From: Carettochelys insculpta
Taxonomy: Eukaryota; Chordata; Testudines; Carettochelyidae
Direction of reading: 5' to 3'
DNA length: 64,000 nt
NCBI RefSeq assembly: GCF_033958435.1
Contig: NC_134138.1
Coordinates: 210,127,298-210,191,297 of the forward strand
Part shown: in pieces, positions 24,657 through 37,330 of the stretch
Layout of the letters: every line of letters begins with the position of its first letter
How positions within the stretch are numbered: the stretch's first letter is position 1
The notes under the pieces: model-generated
Database searches by the model: none
What the model saw: only the letters and a program-made list of their open reading frames with translations
What the model was told of the DNA's origin: nothing
Position numbers and translations under genes: made by a program

Positions 24657-25469
24657 CACATTCCCAAGTTGTTTCCTGTATTGGATGTTCCTAGTCACCA
24701 CCCTCACCTACCTCTCCGACTGGGTTCCCACAGATGAGGCTGGCAAAGGGGCAGTGGGGGCTCTGTCTCCCAGTCCCGGTCTGCTGCAGGGTGCAGTGGC
24801 TCTGGTTCCCACCCCATGGCAGCCTCTGGCCCCCACGCTGTTGCGGGGGCTCCAGCTCCCAGCCTGGCACTGCTACAGGGCTGGAGGTTGGGGCCTCTGG
24901 CAGCTCCATGTCTGGGAGCCAGCTGGGGTGCTGAACCCTGATGAGGAGGTACCAGTACACAGTACCATCATGTAATGCCAGAAAAAAAGCCCTGAATGTT
25001 GTTGGGGGGGAAAAAAAAAGAAGTTTAGCTTAGCTAATCCTTTTGACTTGTTTAAACAGTTAACTAGATTTAGAATTTTATTACCCCAAGTATACAGCAC
25101 AGAAAGCTTCAGTGAAGAGAAATTTAGAGTTGCCAATTGCCACTAAGTGTTATTTTACATTGCATAATGTATGCCCCTTATTTTGGAACATGATGGCCAC
25201 AGATTAATGATGATGCTGTTAAGTCTATTACCTATTTTACTTCAGCATAACTCAGCTGTCTCAAGGGAACATTTGCCCCCCGCCCCCCCCCCCAAAAAAA
25301 AACAAAAAAAAAAAAACAGAAGTGCTGGTGAGTTCAATAGGGCTTACTCCAAAATTAAGTGCACTCTAAGCACGGTCAGTCTTAGCTTTTTTGTAACTTG
25401 ATTTAAATCAGTTATTTCTTTTGGTAATGTAAAGCAATCCATCCTGCATAAGGCTATGTTTGTCTAATG

Positions 25470-25677
25470 CAGCAGTTCTCAAACTATGGTTCAGAACCTC
25501 AAAGTGGATTGCAACCCCATTTTAATGAGGTTGCCAGGGCTGACCACTGACTTGCTAGGGCATGAGGACTTCAGCCCAGGATGGGGGGCCTCAGACTTCA
25601 TACCCTCACCCAGGGTTATGTTAACAATTTTTGTTGTCAGAAGGGCATAGCAATGCAATTAAGTTTGATAACCCCTG
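25470..25677. mobile_element. hAT-like MITE
   Basis: Ends CAGCAGTTCTCAAACT and AGTTTGATAACCCCTG are inverted repeats of the type carried by vertebrate hAT elements. The 8-bp flanks GTCTAATG and ACCTAAAG share five positions, consistent with an old 8-bp duplication. Confidence 0.65.
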
Positions 25678-28260
25678 ACCTAAAGTAAAGCAAATATATT
25701 TGAATCCAGCAACATTTCAGTCATTACCAACCTGACCCAGGTTCAAACCAGTGGCCAAGTTCTATATCCATTAGCATTTCTGACCCTTCTATTTCACTAC
25801 CCATCCACCTCATGCTAAATACTACTCATGTTTAGCTGTCACTTAGCTTTATAACTTCTGTTTTGTAGATTTAAAGTCACATTATGACTAAAAAGATCTA
25901 GTCTGCTGGCAGATGCTTTCAAAAAAATCTGTATCACCAGTTTTACCCTTGCTTCGTATTACACCTACCTTACATCCATGAAAACATACAAGACTCAATG
26001 ACAACATACCTCAACTAACACAGATGATGAACACGGATATTCCTTCCACAGTGATCCCAGACCAGGCAGCAAGACTGAGTGGAATGTTAATTCTGATCCT
26101 TTACATGGATCAATATCTGAAAGCTTTTATGATAAATTTGTCACTTTCTCATAATGTTGCTCCTTTCTCAAAGGGCTGCATCTACCTAGCACAGCTCACT
26201 AAAGATCTTTGTGCCAAAACATCCTAATCCTTCATAGAGAGACCTGTATTGTAGTAATTGTCACATGGTCAACTCTAAGTCACTCATGAGTGAATCAAAA
26301 AAGGGTACTGGATAGTGCAACCCACCCAGAATGAAACATATTGCTTCTTGTGTTATTCCAAGGCATGTCTACACAGCCCACAGAAGCAAGCATCCCAGTG
26401 CAGTTCAAAAGACTCAAGTTTGTCGGATTTGTGCTAGCATGCTAAAAAAAAATTAGTGGCTTATATAGCACATAGATGTTGTGCTTGAGCTGCAGCACAG
26501 GCTCTGAAGCCTGCGGAAGTGGGGTGGGCTTCAGAGTCCATGCCACATCCTTGGTACATTGTCTACACAGTTATTTTTGGAACATTAGCTCCACAAGCCC
26601 AAGTCTGCTGATTCATAATGGGATGCTCACTCAGGCAGACTGTATAAACATACTATTCACAAATAACTCAGGAGGGATAGAACCTACCCACACTGAGACC
26701 CAACTTCTGCCACAAGACAAAAACCAAAACACAGTAACTTCAGTATCACCATAAACTACGTACCAAAATAACACATTTAGATCAAGAAAGCTGTATCACG
26801 TTATTAATTTAAGTGAATTCACCTGAAGAGGAACTGTTCTGTTAACCTAAAATGCACTTGTGGTCTTACTCATGAGAAAGCAACAGAACTAGGAATTTAA
26901 AAGCAATTTGACAATTTCTCTTCCTTAAAGAGAATTAAAAATCGTGAATGAACAGTGTATCAGGTAGGGACAGGTATTGCTTTGTTTCAACAGCATGACG
27001 TACAAGTAATGTATCTGGAAGACTTAAGTAACTTGTAACACTGGATGAAATTAGCATATTTAATCACTCCACAGCTACACTGTAAAATAGTGCCACAGAA
27101 GTCATTTATAAAACAAATTAAACCACAGGGTGGAGTCACCATACTGATGATACTTAGTTCTCATCTTTAGTTAAAAAGACAGATATAGGATTCTTACTCG
27201 CAGTTTAGAAAAGTTTGAATAATGTAATGCCTCAATTAAGACTTCTCTTTTGGACATATTGCTCTAGTTTTCATTGTAGTACAGTTCAGTAAGTAAGTTA
27301 GACAATTAGAGTATTTTTTTTAAACTCCTGAGATGCATGCTGCTTTTCAATCCTGCAATATATTCTGCACTGTGTAGCATCATTTTAGGCCCAAGTAAGG
27401 GTCAGGCCCAAGTAAGTGTGGGTCATGAGGTTACTCTTCAATTTTACATGGTTACTCGTCAATTTTACATCTCTTACTTCACCACTCAGGACTTGCTCAC
27501 TACAACTCTGCTACATCCTGTGTAGCGGGAAAAGGATGTAATCTGTGAATGTAGGTGTGGAAGGGCCTCAGATGTTACTCCACAGGTAATTAACCCCACA
27601 TAAAAAAACTCCACAGGTAGTTATCTCATTCAAAATGGCCTTTCAGAGGAATAATTGATCTTTATAGAGCCCCTGTCAAATTCCAACCAGTGTTTGAGTC
27701 CTAGCTGAAACAGGCTATCAAGGCAGTATCACAGAAAATTGTTGGCAGGAATGTCCAATCTAGTAAAAATACAGAACTGTTAGAAATACTTTCGTAGTCC
27801 TCACTCATGACAATGGAAGAAAAGAATGATGCAAGAACAAAAAACAAAAGTCACCAAATAGATGTCTTCGAAGGGGGCTCAAAATACTTCCAAGTCATGG
27901 GGAACTCCAGCAACTTCAAAACAAGCCAGCAGACAGCATTAAAACTTCTAGCGACACTTTATGCTGCTATAATTTAAGGCTTGTTCCAAAGAAATTTTTC
28001 TAAATACTGCAGATTGGGTTTCAGCTGCTGCATTTGGTACATTTCCAGCATTTAGTAATTATTTTCCAGAAGACAGAAAGGTTCCCCAACTGCCAGCTTA
28101 TGCCAACACATTTAATAAAATAAAACCCACTACTCCTATGCCCATGAGGACTGTTAGGCTATGTCTACACCAGAGGGTTTTGTCAACAAAAACGGGCCTC
28201 CCTCACTATTTCCATCCAGCTGTCCTTTCTAGTGTGGAGTGGCTTAATTTCTGTAGACTA
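25678..28260 (-). other. RAB5A intron 1, unannotated part
   Basis: I find no exon or intact element. A GGCTATGTCTACACC start at 28157 looks like the left end of a degraded MITE. Confidence 0.45.
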
Positions 28261-28269
28261 GCCCCTCAC

Positions 28270-30510
28270 CAGCCTACTATATCATCTACCCATTCTCTGT
28301 GAAACCTGCCTCTATTTGAAACATCAAGACCCTGGTATTTGGCATAACAGACTTTTCGCTTGTTGTTCATTCTGCAGATATGCTCAAATAGCTATAACTT
28401 CCACTGTATAACCTTCTGCAGTAGGTTCTCTTTCGGCTGTATTTTACTAAATAAAATTCCTCATTAGTGACCTTCTGCATTCATCCTATTCTCAGGATCT
28501 TTCTACAACAGCTCCTCTCAAATGCCAATATCCTTCACTTCAAACCTTTCCTTATCACCCACATCTTTTAGCCCTAAAACATGCTGCTGAATACACGTTT
28601 TCAAGATTCTCGGCCTTGTTCCTAAGCTAATCAATTTGCTTTTCCAGATCTTACCACCTACAAACTTGTTCTTGCTTTGCTATCCTTGTAACTATTTACT
28701 TCTTACAGTTTAGATCATAGATCATGTTGCTTCCCAGATATGTGAACTTCTGTACGTTCTCTAGTTCAATGCTATCTACACTGATCTTCCTTCTCATTTC
28801 CTTATCTCCAAATACCATGGTCTTCATTATCGATGTTTATAATCAGTCCATACCACTTTCCTTCCTCATTTAGTATCTGCACTGTTCTTGCTAGTTTCTT
28901 CCTCCACCATCCACAAACTTCAAGTTGCCAATTCTCATCCTGTGCACCGATATCCCTTCTACTTCTTCCTTGATCCTGTCCATCACTCTTTCTAGATGAA
29001 GATATTCAGTGATATCGGATCTCCTTGTCTCATACCTCTGCTCATTCTAAAACAGCTTCCCAGCTCCTTGAATGTTCTCACCTCTGCCACTACATTATTA
29101 ATATCCATAAACAATCATATCAGTCTGGTACGCACTCTGTGCAACTCCAACGCCACCCAAGTCACTTTATAATCTATACTGTCAAATGCCTTCTGAAAAA
29201 TCAACGAAGCAATTGTAGGTGTCCTTGTTCTTTCATCGAGCTTTCTTCACTATCAATCTTAGTGCCAATATCTCCTGTACTGTACTTCTATCTTTCCTGA
29301 ATCCCGCTTGCTTATCCGCTAGATGTTCTTCTATCTGCAATCTCAGTCTCTCCCAGGATCATCATCAGTATCTTCCCTACATGACTTCTTAGGGCAATCG
29401 TTCTGTAGTTCTTGCACTCCAATGCACTTCCTTTGTGTATTGTCACTAGCACAGATCTATTCCTTAGGTGCCTTCCCTTCTTTCCATGCTATATTATGTA
29501 GCCTGTGTATTTCCTGAATCATACTGGCTACATCTACACTAGCCCAAAACTTTGAAATGGCCATTTCGAAGTTTACTAATGAAGTGCTGAAATACGTATT
29601 CAGCACCTCATTAGAATGCCAGCAGCCGCAGCACTTTGAAATTGACATGGCTCGCCGTCGCGCAGCTCCTTTTCGAAAGGACACTGGCAACTTCGAAATC
29701 CCCTTATTCCTAACAGCAGATAGGAATAAGGGGACTTTGAAGTTGCCAGGGTCCTTTCGAAAAGGAGCCCCGTCTGCACGAGCCATGTCAATTTCAAAGT
29801 GCCGCAGCTGCCGGCATTCTAATAAGGTGCCAAATACGTATTTCAGCACTTCATTAGTAAACTTCGAAATGACCATTTGCATGGCCATTTTGAAGTCTGG
29901 GCTAGTGTACACACAGCTACTGTCTCCACTGTATTTGATCATCACTACCACGATCTTATTTCCAAGACTCTTTTTTTCTAGTCATTTCATTGCTCTTTCT
30001 ACTTCCTCCTTCAAAGTATCAGTCTCACTCTTGATGCTCAGCAGCAGTATCTCTTTCAGTTCTTCGATCAGTCTGAGACGTTCAGGTCCAACTATGCTTT
30101 GATGAGTGCAATATCTCATTGATTCCTGTACAACCTTCTCCTTGTTCATGAGCACCTCATCATTCTCATCTTTGATCATCTGCTTCAGCTGCCACTTCCT
30201 ATTAATACTCCTGGTCATCTTATATAACTCCCTGATCTTATACTCACTGTGATAGCTCTCTCTATCTTCATATTGCTCATCTAATCATTTTGCCTTATCT
30301 ATTCAGGCCACTTTCCTTGCCTTTTTGCCTTTCACTCTATATTGCTGTTCTGTCCTCTCAGAAACACCCCTTCTGATCTTCAATGCTTTCTTCTTTTGGA
30401 CCAACTTCAGCATCTCCTGCATATTCCACTTCTTACTGTTCTCCTTCAGCAACCATCTGCTCAATTTCCTCTTCCATGGCTGTGGCTATCCCTTTGACTC
30501 TCTTATCTGA
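28270..30510 (-). mobile_element. RTE-like LINE, decayed, interrupted by a MITE
   Basis: Minus-strand translation with several stops and frameshifts gives reverse transcriptase motifs in order: ECKNYRTIALRSH, QAGFRKDRST, CFVDF, then MRQGDPIS and IGNLKFVDD. This pattern resembles the RTE clade (which includes BovB) rather than CR1. An open stretch at 30218-29982 encodes the lysine/glutamate-rich part before the RT core. The MITE at 29526-29918 splits it and duplicated ACT. The outer limits are approximate. Confidence 0.7.
29526..29918. mobile_element. Long palindromic MITE, family A copy 2
   Basis: It starts GGCTACATCTACACTAGCCC and ends GGGCTAGTGTACACACAGCT, between perfect ACT duplications (29523-29525, 29919-29921). 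The full length forms a hairpin centred near 29724 (TTATTCCTAACAGCAGATAGGAATAA). Removing it joins the two halves of the surrounding LINE, which confirms its borders. Confidence 0.88.
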
Positions 30511-30809
30511 GGCTATGTCTGCACCTAAGGGAATGTCAATGGCTGCCATGAAATTTTAGGTACGCCAATTTTGTACCTAAGATCAATTTTGCAGACATCA
30601 ACACTGGTCACTTCGCTGCAGAACGTCGACGTGTGTGATCCTCCTGCCAACATTCCTTAATCCTTGTGGCTTGCAAGGAGTTCCGAGTTCGACATTGAGC
30701 CCAGAATGAGCCGTTTCATACATGTGCAAAACAGTTCCCTGAAAGATTGAACCTAAGCATTCGATTTTCTGACAAAAACGATTGATAAATTACTAATCTA
30801 GACATAGCC
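30511..30809. mobile_element. Degenerate MITE (GGCTATGTCTGCAC ends)
   Basis: Left GGCTATGTCTGCACC and right TAATCTAGACATAGCC are inverted. The inner sequence contains AGAACGTCGACGTG and CATTCGATTT. No clear duplication is seen. Confidence 0.55.
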
Positions 30810-31574
30810 TTAATAATTTTCAGCCTGAAAAACTAAACATTTTAATTCCTATCTGGTTGTTTTTCAGGTTGCAGAGCAATAGCATCTTCACTCTCCTTAG
30901 ATTTAGATAGAAACCCTCATATTTCACGGAACAGAGGGTCAGAGTTTCCATTTCTGTATTTCCTCATTTACTGCTAGTATGCGGTTCCAATAGTTAGTAT
31001 TCCTTTCACATACCCACCTTAAAAGTCAAACATGAAGTGTTAATATTTTTCAGACTGGTAAAAAAAAAACTACTTGACACGGTTAATGAAAAACCATCAC
31101 CAAATCTTTGTATAGAGCTATATATTTCTTTCACCATCTAAATGGAATTAAAAAAAGAAAAACACACAAAAACAAAAAAACCCTTCAATTTCCCTGTTCA
31201 GCAAGATCTCTCTTGAGATTCAGGCCATAGTTGTTCACCACTTCTTAAATAATATGTACAATACTAGTTTTGGGAACCAGAGGAAGTGTGATGTATGAAG
31301 ATAATTGTGGAAGAGGCAAGAAGCCTTGCTCAGGTATACTAAGCACACAATGAATAAATTCAGCTTTCTATAAAGATGCTTTTCGATAAACTCCATACAT
31401 TCATTTTAGTAGCAGCAGCTATTTCTAATCATGCCCTCTTGGTAATGATTTCCCATGTGCAGATCCTAGGCACTTCAGCAATGCAAACAATTGATGTTTC
31501 TTTTACAAAAAAAAAAATCTGTCTTCTGAGTAAGCTTTTCATTTTACAGGTGAGTTTTAGGTAACATGTGGGCC

Positions 31575-31978
31575 ATGTCTCCAGATGCTCCTCCCTTTCA
31601 GAAGGGGCATGTTAATGAGGCACTTCAAAACAGGTTGTTGAGGCAATGGCATGCATATTTAGCACCTCATTAGCATAATTATTGGCCAGCTGCACTTCAA
31701 AAGTACTATTTTCAAAACACTAACTGGCTGTATTGATGTGGGCGCTTCTAAATAAACCCCAGACATTGAAATTCCCTTATTCACAATTCGTTTGGAATTT
31801 TGAGATGTGATGCTTATTTTGAAGCGCCCACATCTATACAGCTAGTCTACATTTCAAAAGTAGCACTTTCGAAGCACAACTGGTGGCTATTATACTAACA
31901 AGGCGCTGAATATGCATGTCTGTGCCTCATTAACATGCCCCTTCCAAAATGGAGGGGCATATATAGAAATGGGCTATG
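31575..31978. mobile_element. Degenerate long palindromic MITE
   Basis: The arms pair over most of the length: CTCCCTTTCAGAAGGGGCATGTT faces AACATGCCCCTTCCAAAATGG, and GGCGCTTCTAAATAAA faces TTATTTTGAAGCGCC around a centre near 31775. The ends are eroded. It belongs with the family B/C type elements. Confidence 0.6.
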
Positions 31979-33680
31979 CAGTAAAGCTAGCTGAAGAACT
32001 GGAAACTCATAAATCTTGTTTTAACTTTACTATTAAAAAGTTAATTTTTAAGGCTGATCATAAATAAGCTGTAAAATTTGGTCTGTGTTTCAACAGCATA
32101 AGCTTTTGATCTGAATTCAAGATTTCAAATAAAAATGAACATTAAGAAGATGCAAAGACTATAAAAGAAAAGAACTGGATGAATTACTTTATGAAACTAA
32201 TTGTTCCCTAAACATTTTATTTAGTTCTCCCATTTTACCCTAATAGAGTTCTCCACCTGGGAAAGGTTATGAAGCACTTTGCATTTTCTCAATCTTGTAT
32301 CTTAAAAAAACAAGCAGTGGGAAAATACTTTAAAAGAGCCCTTCTGAATTATAGTAGGTATGCATGATGGTTTAACAGATCTTTTCCATCTCTACTGTCT
32401 GATTTTTTTTTGAGGTCACACTAAGTATGCCAGCAGAGGTACAAAGATCAGACATATATATTGGGAAAGTACATGGCAAATGATCTACTGGGATTTACAC
32501 CTCCTAGTTTTATCTTCCCCCCTTTCAATCGCCTTATATACCAAAATGCATATAACACATGCTCTTTTGTCTTTGTTGTGAAATACTGAGCCAGTTAGTA
32601 TATCACATAAATTAGACTTTTTATAATTTTCAGCAACTGGTGCTGTAACTCCAATTACTTTAACAATTTCACACTAAAAAAGTTTTCTGAAAGGTCTCAA
32701 AAGGATGCCATAGCCACTATCTTTTATTTGAAATTATTCTTTTTAAAGCCTCAGTCTTGCCAATATTTATACCTATCCTAAATTTCATGCGTGCCAGGAA
32801 ACCAAGTTCTCCAGGACTACTCACAGCCCAGTTAAAATGTTGGCAAGTTTAGGGCCTACTACTTTAAAAAGGTACAATCAATAACAGTCCCATCTCTACT
32901 ACAGTCATGAGAGGCATTCTTCTAAATTGGTGTAGATACCAAAGGGATTGGTACAATGGGAAAAGAGTTTTAATTTTATCTATACCATTTTCTCAGATTT
33001 CATATTACATAATCTTTCATCATATAAGTTACATAGTTTAAAAATTAGTTATGAGCAGACCTGATTAGCCAGATGTCACAAAGAACATCAACATTTTGTT
33101 TAATTAAAGTTTCAGTTAAAAGTAAACTGTTTCTATACCAATTATGAATTTGGAGACAAAATGCAGATAAAATGATTATCCAAGTTTCAGCTTATCTGTA
33201 CTGGCAAGTTTGTGTTCGGAGTGAGGAAATACCATTCATAGAGTGTTCATAACTTAACATATGAAATTATTTACACTAATGATACTTGAGATAATTCTGG
33301 TTTACAAAACGTAATAGTTTAAACAGTGAAGGCTTTTATTTAACTGCTCATTGTACTGCTGAGAGCTCTATTTTCTTATTCCTATAAAACAAATAAAAAA
33401 AACTTGGCAACTTTCACAGATTTAGTATATTTACATTTCCTCATCACAATGCACGTGTAAGTTTTTCATATATCAAGGTTTAACACACACCAACCAATTA
33501 ACATACCAAACATGTGAACCATCAGACAAGCAGTCTACAAAATTTACATCATTCCAATTAAAGATAATAAGCCCGGTGTGACTATGTCTGTGATGTATGT
33601 GAGTTACTGATTGTTTTCATAATTTCCTGAGTGATTTAGTCAGGATAGGTAAAGGAACAACTGTCACCCAACTCAAAAAC
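31979..33680 (-). other. RAB5A intron 1, unannotated part
   Basis: AT-rich sequence with no recognised exon or repeat. Confidence 0.5.
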
Positions 33681-33681
33681 A

Positions 33682-33843
33682 CAGTAGTCACGTAGAACTT
33701 TCAAGACTAACAAAATAATTTCAGGTGATGAACTTTCATGGGACAGTTCATCACCTAATAAATTATTCTGTTAGTCTTTAAAGTGTTACATGACTACTGT
33801 TCTGTTTTGTTAGAATACAGACTAACAGGGCTACCTCTCTGTT
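33682..33843. repeat. Inverted GTTAGTCTG-family repeat
   Basis: GTAGAACTTTCAAGACTAAC and AGGTGATGAACTTTCATGGG are followed by the inverse GTTCATCACCTAATAAATT and GTTAGTCTTTAAAGTG, ending CAGACTAACAGGGCTACC. The layout matches 8290-8465 but the sequence is more diverged. Confidence 0.6.
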
Positions 33844-33910
33844 ACTGTTCACCTAACACCAAGTTATCACCAGCAAATTTCAAATGGGACTCACTTCATA
33901 AAACATAACT

Positions 33911-34330
33911 GCTATGTCTACACTAGCCAAAAACTTCGAAATGGCCATGCAAACAGCCATTTCGAAGTTTACCAATGAAGCACTGAAATACATATTAAGC
34001 ACCCCATTAGCAGGCGGGCAGCCACGGCACTTCGAAAGTGACGCGGCTCATCTAGACGGGGCTCCTTTTCAAAAGGACCCTGGCTACTTCGAAGTCCCCT
34101 TATTCCCATCTGCTCATAGGAATAAGGAGACTTTGAAGCAGCTGGGGGCCTTTCGAAAAGGAGCCCTGTCTGGGCAAGCTGTGCAGCAGCGAGCCACGTC
34201 ACTTTCGAAGTGCCACAGCCGCCCGCATGCTAATGAGGTGCTGAATATGTATTTCAGTGCTTCACTGGCAAACTTTGAGATGGCCGTTTGCATGGCCATT
34301 TTGAAGTTTTTGGCTAGTGTAGACACGGCC
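33911..34330. mobile_element. Long palindromic MITE, family A copy 3
   Basis: The left end GCTATGTCTACACTAGCC faces GGCTAGTGTAGACACGGCC, and the element is palindromic throughout, with a centre at CTTATTCCCATCTGCTCATAGGAATAAG (near 34110). Flanks do not give a clean duplication, so the outermost base is uncertain. Confidence 0.82.
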
Positions 34331-34454
34331 AAATAGTTTAAGTATTTGTTCCTCTCCTCAAAGGTTCACCTATCCTCAGCCATAAAAACTGAAACAGCCT
34401 TCCAATCACAAGATGTTTCTGAACAGCTTCACATGTCACTGGGGAAGATGTAGA

Positions 34455-34905
34455 TGTTTTTCAATGAGCAGAGGACAATGAAAATGATTAGGAGTCTGGA
34501 GCACATGACCTATGAGGAAAGGCTGAGAGATTTGGGTTTATTTAGTTTGCAGAAGAGAATACTGAGGGATGATTTGATAGCAGTCTTCAACTTTCTGAAA
34601 GCAGGCTCTAAAGAGGATGGAGAGATACTGTTCTCAATGGTGACAGAACAACGAGCAATGGTCTGAAATTACAGTGGGAGAGATGTAGGCTAGGTATTAA
34701 GAAAAACCTAATTCACCAGAAGGGTGGTGAAGCAAGGGAATGTGTTACCAAGAGAGGCTGTGGAATCTCCATTCCTAGAGGTTTTAAAGTCCCCGCTTGA
34801 CATAGTCATGGCCAGAAAGATTTAGATAAGATTGATGCTGCTTTAGGCTGGACTAGGTGACCTCCTGACAGCCTTTCCAGCCCTAGAATTCCATGACTCG
34901 TTCGG
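34455..34905 (+). mobile_element. CR1 LINE 3' fragment
   Basis: The plus-strand copy encodes the ORF2 C-terminus ([20 protein letters not shown]) and ends in CR1 3' UTR (GGACTAGGTGACCTCC...CAGCCCTAGAATTCCATGA). It is 5'-truncated with several frame breaks. Confidence 0.85.
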
Positions 34906-35520
34906 TTTCTCCTTTACCCAGACGCTTTTTTTAGAGGGAAGGTAGAGCACAAGGCAACCATGGCAGAACAAGGATTTGTATTTCAGACGCACTCCTAGGC
35001 CAGGCCTTCCCGTACGGAAGTTTCAGGTTAACTTTTTACCAGTCTGCCCTGAACTGAAAACAGGCCATTTTACAGCACCAACCCGAGGGGCTGCGCGCAG
35101 GCCACTAAGTACCTAATGACCCCCTGCCTCGCCCCGCTGCCCCGCCCCGCCCGAGACGGGGAGAGCGGCTAGGCACTCTCATGGTTTCAGTTCCCACGCC
35201 GCTGCCTGGCGCCAGCAGCCGCTGTGGGGAGGCGGGAAGCGTCACACATTAGGCTGCGGGGAAAAGAAAAAAAGCGGGGAGACCGCAGACTCCCCCCGCC
35301 CCCTTCCAGCCCCGCCGAAATATGGGGAAGTGGGAGACTCGGGGGCGCCATTTTGAGGCGGGGGAGATAGACCAGCCGCTCCCGGCGCTCGCGGCGGGCC
35401 CCTGCGGCGCGAACAGGAGGCGCCGTCAGGGCAAGGCTCCTGTGGGACTCCGTGAGCCCCCACCCGCTGCCTCGCTCGCTAGCGGAGCTGGGCCGGTGCC
35501 GCCCGCCGCTGTCTGCTCAC

Positions 35521-35740
35521 CTGGCGCTGCCGGGAGGCCGCGCGCGGGAAAGGAGAGAGGCGCAGCGGCTTCGCTCGCTCCCACGGCTGTGAGAGGAGGC
35601 GGCGGCTTTTCCGCGAGGTCCAGGGGGTGAGGGGTGGGGGCGCTGCCTTGTCTCGCCCGCGCCGCTGCCAACTTCCGCCTCCTCCTGCCGGACCAAAACA
35701 CACACACGCACTTCCGCCGCCTCCGCCACGTCACAGCTTC
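35521..35740 (-). other. RAB5A: RAB5A exon 1 (non-coding, predicted)
   Basis: A strong minus-strand donor, GCGCCAG followed by GTGAGC, ends an exon at 35521. The 5' end is not fixed by the sequence; 35740 is a guess just upstream of the ETS-like sites. The exon would splice across 14 kb to 21264. Confidence 0.55.
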
Positions 35741-36012
35741 TATGTTCTATTCAGTTCCGGGAGCGGCTCGGAGCTGCCTTATGGCGCGTCACATGGTTTC
35801 GCCCCTCCCCGAAACATTGTGACCGGGGCAAAACCGAGTGACAGCATCAAACCAGCCCCAGCTCAGCGATTGTGCAAGACACCGCTTATAGCGCAACTGG
35901 CAAAGGGTTGTAGGACGCAGAGAAGGGACGTGAGGAACTTTTTTATAGGGTGGGTCTAGTGCGAGAGGCGCTTCCGCCTCGGTAACTGACATGGCGGCTG
36001 CTGCCGGATATC

Positions 36013-36020
36013 ACGTGACT
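36013..36020. promoter_or_regulatory. TCACGTGA E-box (CLEAR-like)
   Basis: The palindrome TCACGTGA followed by CT fits the core bound by USF and TFEB/MITF factors. A second CACGTG lies at about 36774. Binding is not shown by the sequence alone. Confidence 0.35.
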
Positions 36021-36144
36021 GGCACAGGCTCGTTCTGTGGAATACAAGCGAGCCCACTCCCACCATAACACAGTGCGCTGCTTAAAGGATGAGCACAGCG
36101 GTTTTAGTTGGAGCGCAGCCCTGTTTGCGGCGGTTCCTAAGTGA

Positions 36145-36215
36145 CGTGCAGTCCCAGAAAGCCTTTGACAAGGTCCCTCAGCAAAGGGTCTTGTGCAAAG
36201 TGAGCTGTCATGGGC
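36145..36215 (+). mobile_element. Small CR1 reverse transcriptase fragment
   Basis: Translates to QKAFDKVPQQRVLCKVSCHG, matching the CR1 segment [20 protein letters not shown] present in the intact copy at 45.7-48.7 kb. Confidence 0.6.
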
Positions 36216-36400
36216 TCTACCCACACCCTACTTCCAAGTTGAACTTTAAAGTAGGGCACTGCGTTCCCAGGAACGGAGTAAGGACTTCAAAATCAGCCTC
36301 TCTTACTTTGAAGTAAGGAAAAGTGTGTGTAGACGCTCTGCAGGCTACTTTGAACTAGCCCTTTACTTCGAATTAGGATCCTACTGCAGGTGCGCCCAAG
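36216..36400. mobile_element. MITE fragment (family E)
   Basis: Segments TTCCCAGGAACGGAGTAAGG, TTACTTTGAAGTAAGG and GTGTGTGTAGACGCTC resemble the inverse of 49490-49640 (CCTTACTCCATTCCTAGGAA). The left end is merged with the CR1 piece. Confidence 0.5.
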
Positions 36401-36504
36401 GAGGAATTGCTGGCCAGTAGCGTTAAAGGCATTCTAGAAAAGGTATTATCTGAAGTAGTCCTTTGCTAAATGAAATGTGGGGGAGGGGTAGGTCAGTTTG
36501 AACA

Positions 36505-36685
36505 TCGACTTTCTAAACCCAGGGTTGTAACCTCAGTCCTTGTAAGCTCAGCCATTTAGGGATTTTTGGCAAAATAGATTAAAAAAAATCAGTCAGGGAT
36601 GATGATAGGTTCAGCTGTGAGGGCAGGGGAGTGCACTCAATGACCTCTCGAGGTCCCTTCCACTTCTGTGAGATAGGTATATCTC
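36505..36685 (+). mobile_element. tRNA-derived SINE, Cry type (5'-truncated)
   Basis: A B-box-like region (ACCCAGGGTTGTAACCTCAG) is followed by GGGATTTTTGGCAAAA, a GTCAGGGATGATGATAGG spacer and the tail GACCTCTCGAGGTCCCTTCC. The order matches the copy at 23440-23610. Confidence 0.7.
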
Positions 36686-36849
36686 CGTGCTTATTTAAAA
36701 TGATAGAAACAATGCAAAGGGGAATATTTCTGTTCACCATTAAGGGAAAAGCCAAAAGATACGTTCCTGTCACGTGATGATGATGATGAAATACTTCCCA
36801 TTACAAAAGCAGCTAAACAGTAGGTAACGCAGTTGCACATTTTTTAAGT

Positions 36850-37330
36850 CACTAGGTCAGGATTATTTGCATCCAAGAGTTCTGAAAAAGATCTATCTGA
36901 GGAGCTTTCTGAGCCATTAAGGTTGATTTTCAGTAAGCTTTGGAGCACTTGGAAAGTTCCAGACGATTGGAAGTTGGCTAACATTATGTAGGTGTTTCAT
37001 AACATTAAACAGGAAGTTAAACAGGTAACTATGGGCTTGTCAGCCTAATGCTGATTTAAGGCAAAATAATGGAAGAGCATTTACTGGCTTTGATTATTAA
37101 AAAATTAAAGGAAAATGATATTAATGCTATTCAACCTGCATTTAAAGCAACAGATCTTGTCAAGCTAACTTCATTTTTTTAAATTACAATTTAAAAAAAT
37201 GTATAACGTTGATGTACAATATTTAGATATCTGTAAGCTATATAATTTTGATAGAGGAACTAGCATGATACAAAGTCAACGTGAAGCATAATAAAACTGG
37301 CTAACCTGTTAGATCTCAGAATCTACTCTA
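36850..37330 (+). mobile_element. Old CR1-like reverse transcriptase fragment
   Basis: Broken translation resembles the LINE stretch '[11 protein letters not shown]...VPNDWK.ANI' (here CATCCAAGAGTTCTGAAAAA and CCAGACGATTGGAAGTTGGC). Many stops and deletions mark an old copy. Confidence 0.6.

Larger units (their letters stand above)
35090..36060. promoter_or_regulatory. RAB5A: CpG island and RAB5A promoter region
   Basis: This is the sharpest GC- and CpG-rich stretch outside the transposons and contains no repeats. On the minus strand it carries the donor of the presumed first exon. ETS-type GGCGGAAGT sites read on the minus strand near 35670 and 35711. No TATA box is evident, as is usual for housekeeping promoters. 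Upstream with respect to RAB5A are an ATGGCGGC YY1-like site (about 35991) and a TCACGTGA E-box (36013-36020). Confidence 0.75.

Noticed and set aside
24685..24975. Leu/Pro-rich open frames on both strands
   Set aside because: A short GC-rich stretch in RAB5A intron 1 without splice signals or domains; probably part of an unnamed repeat.
35242..35992. Several open frames in the CpG island
   Set aside because: High GC removes stop codons by chance; no domain or codon pattern supports a protein, and the region fits a non-coding first exon and promoter.
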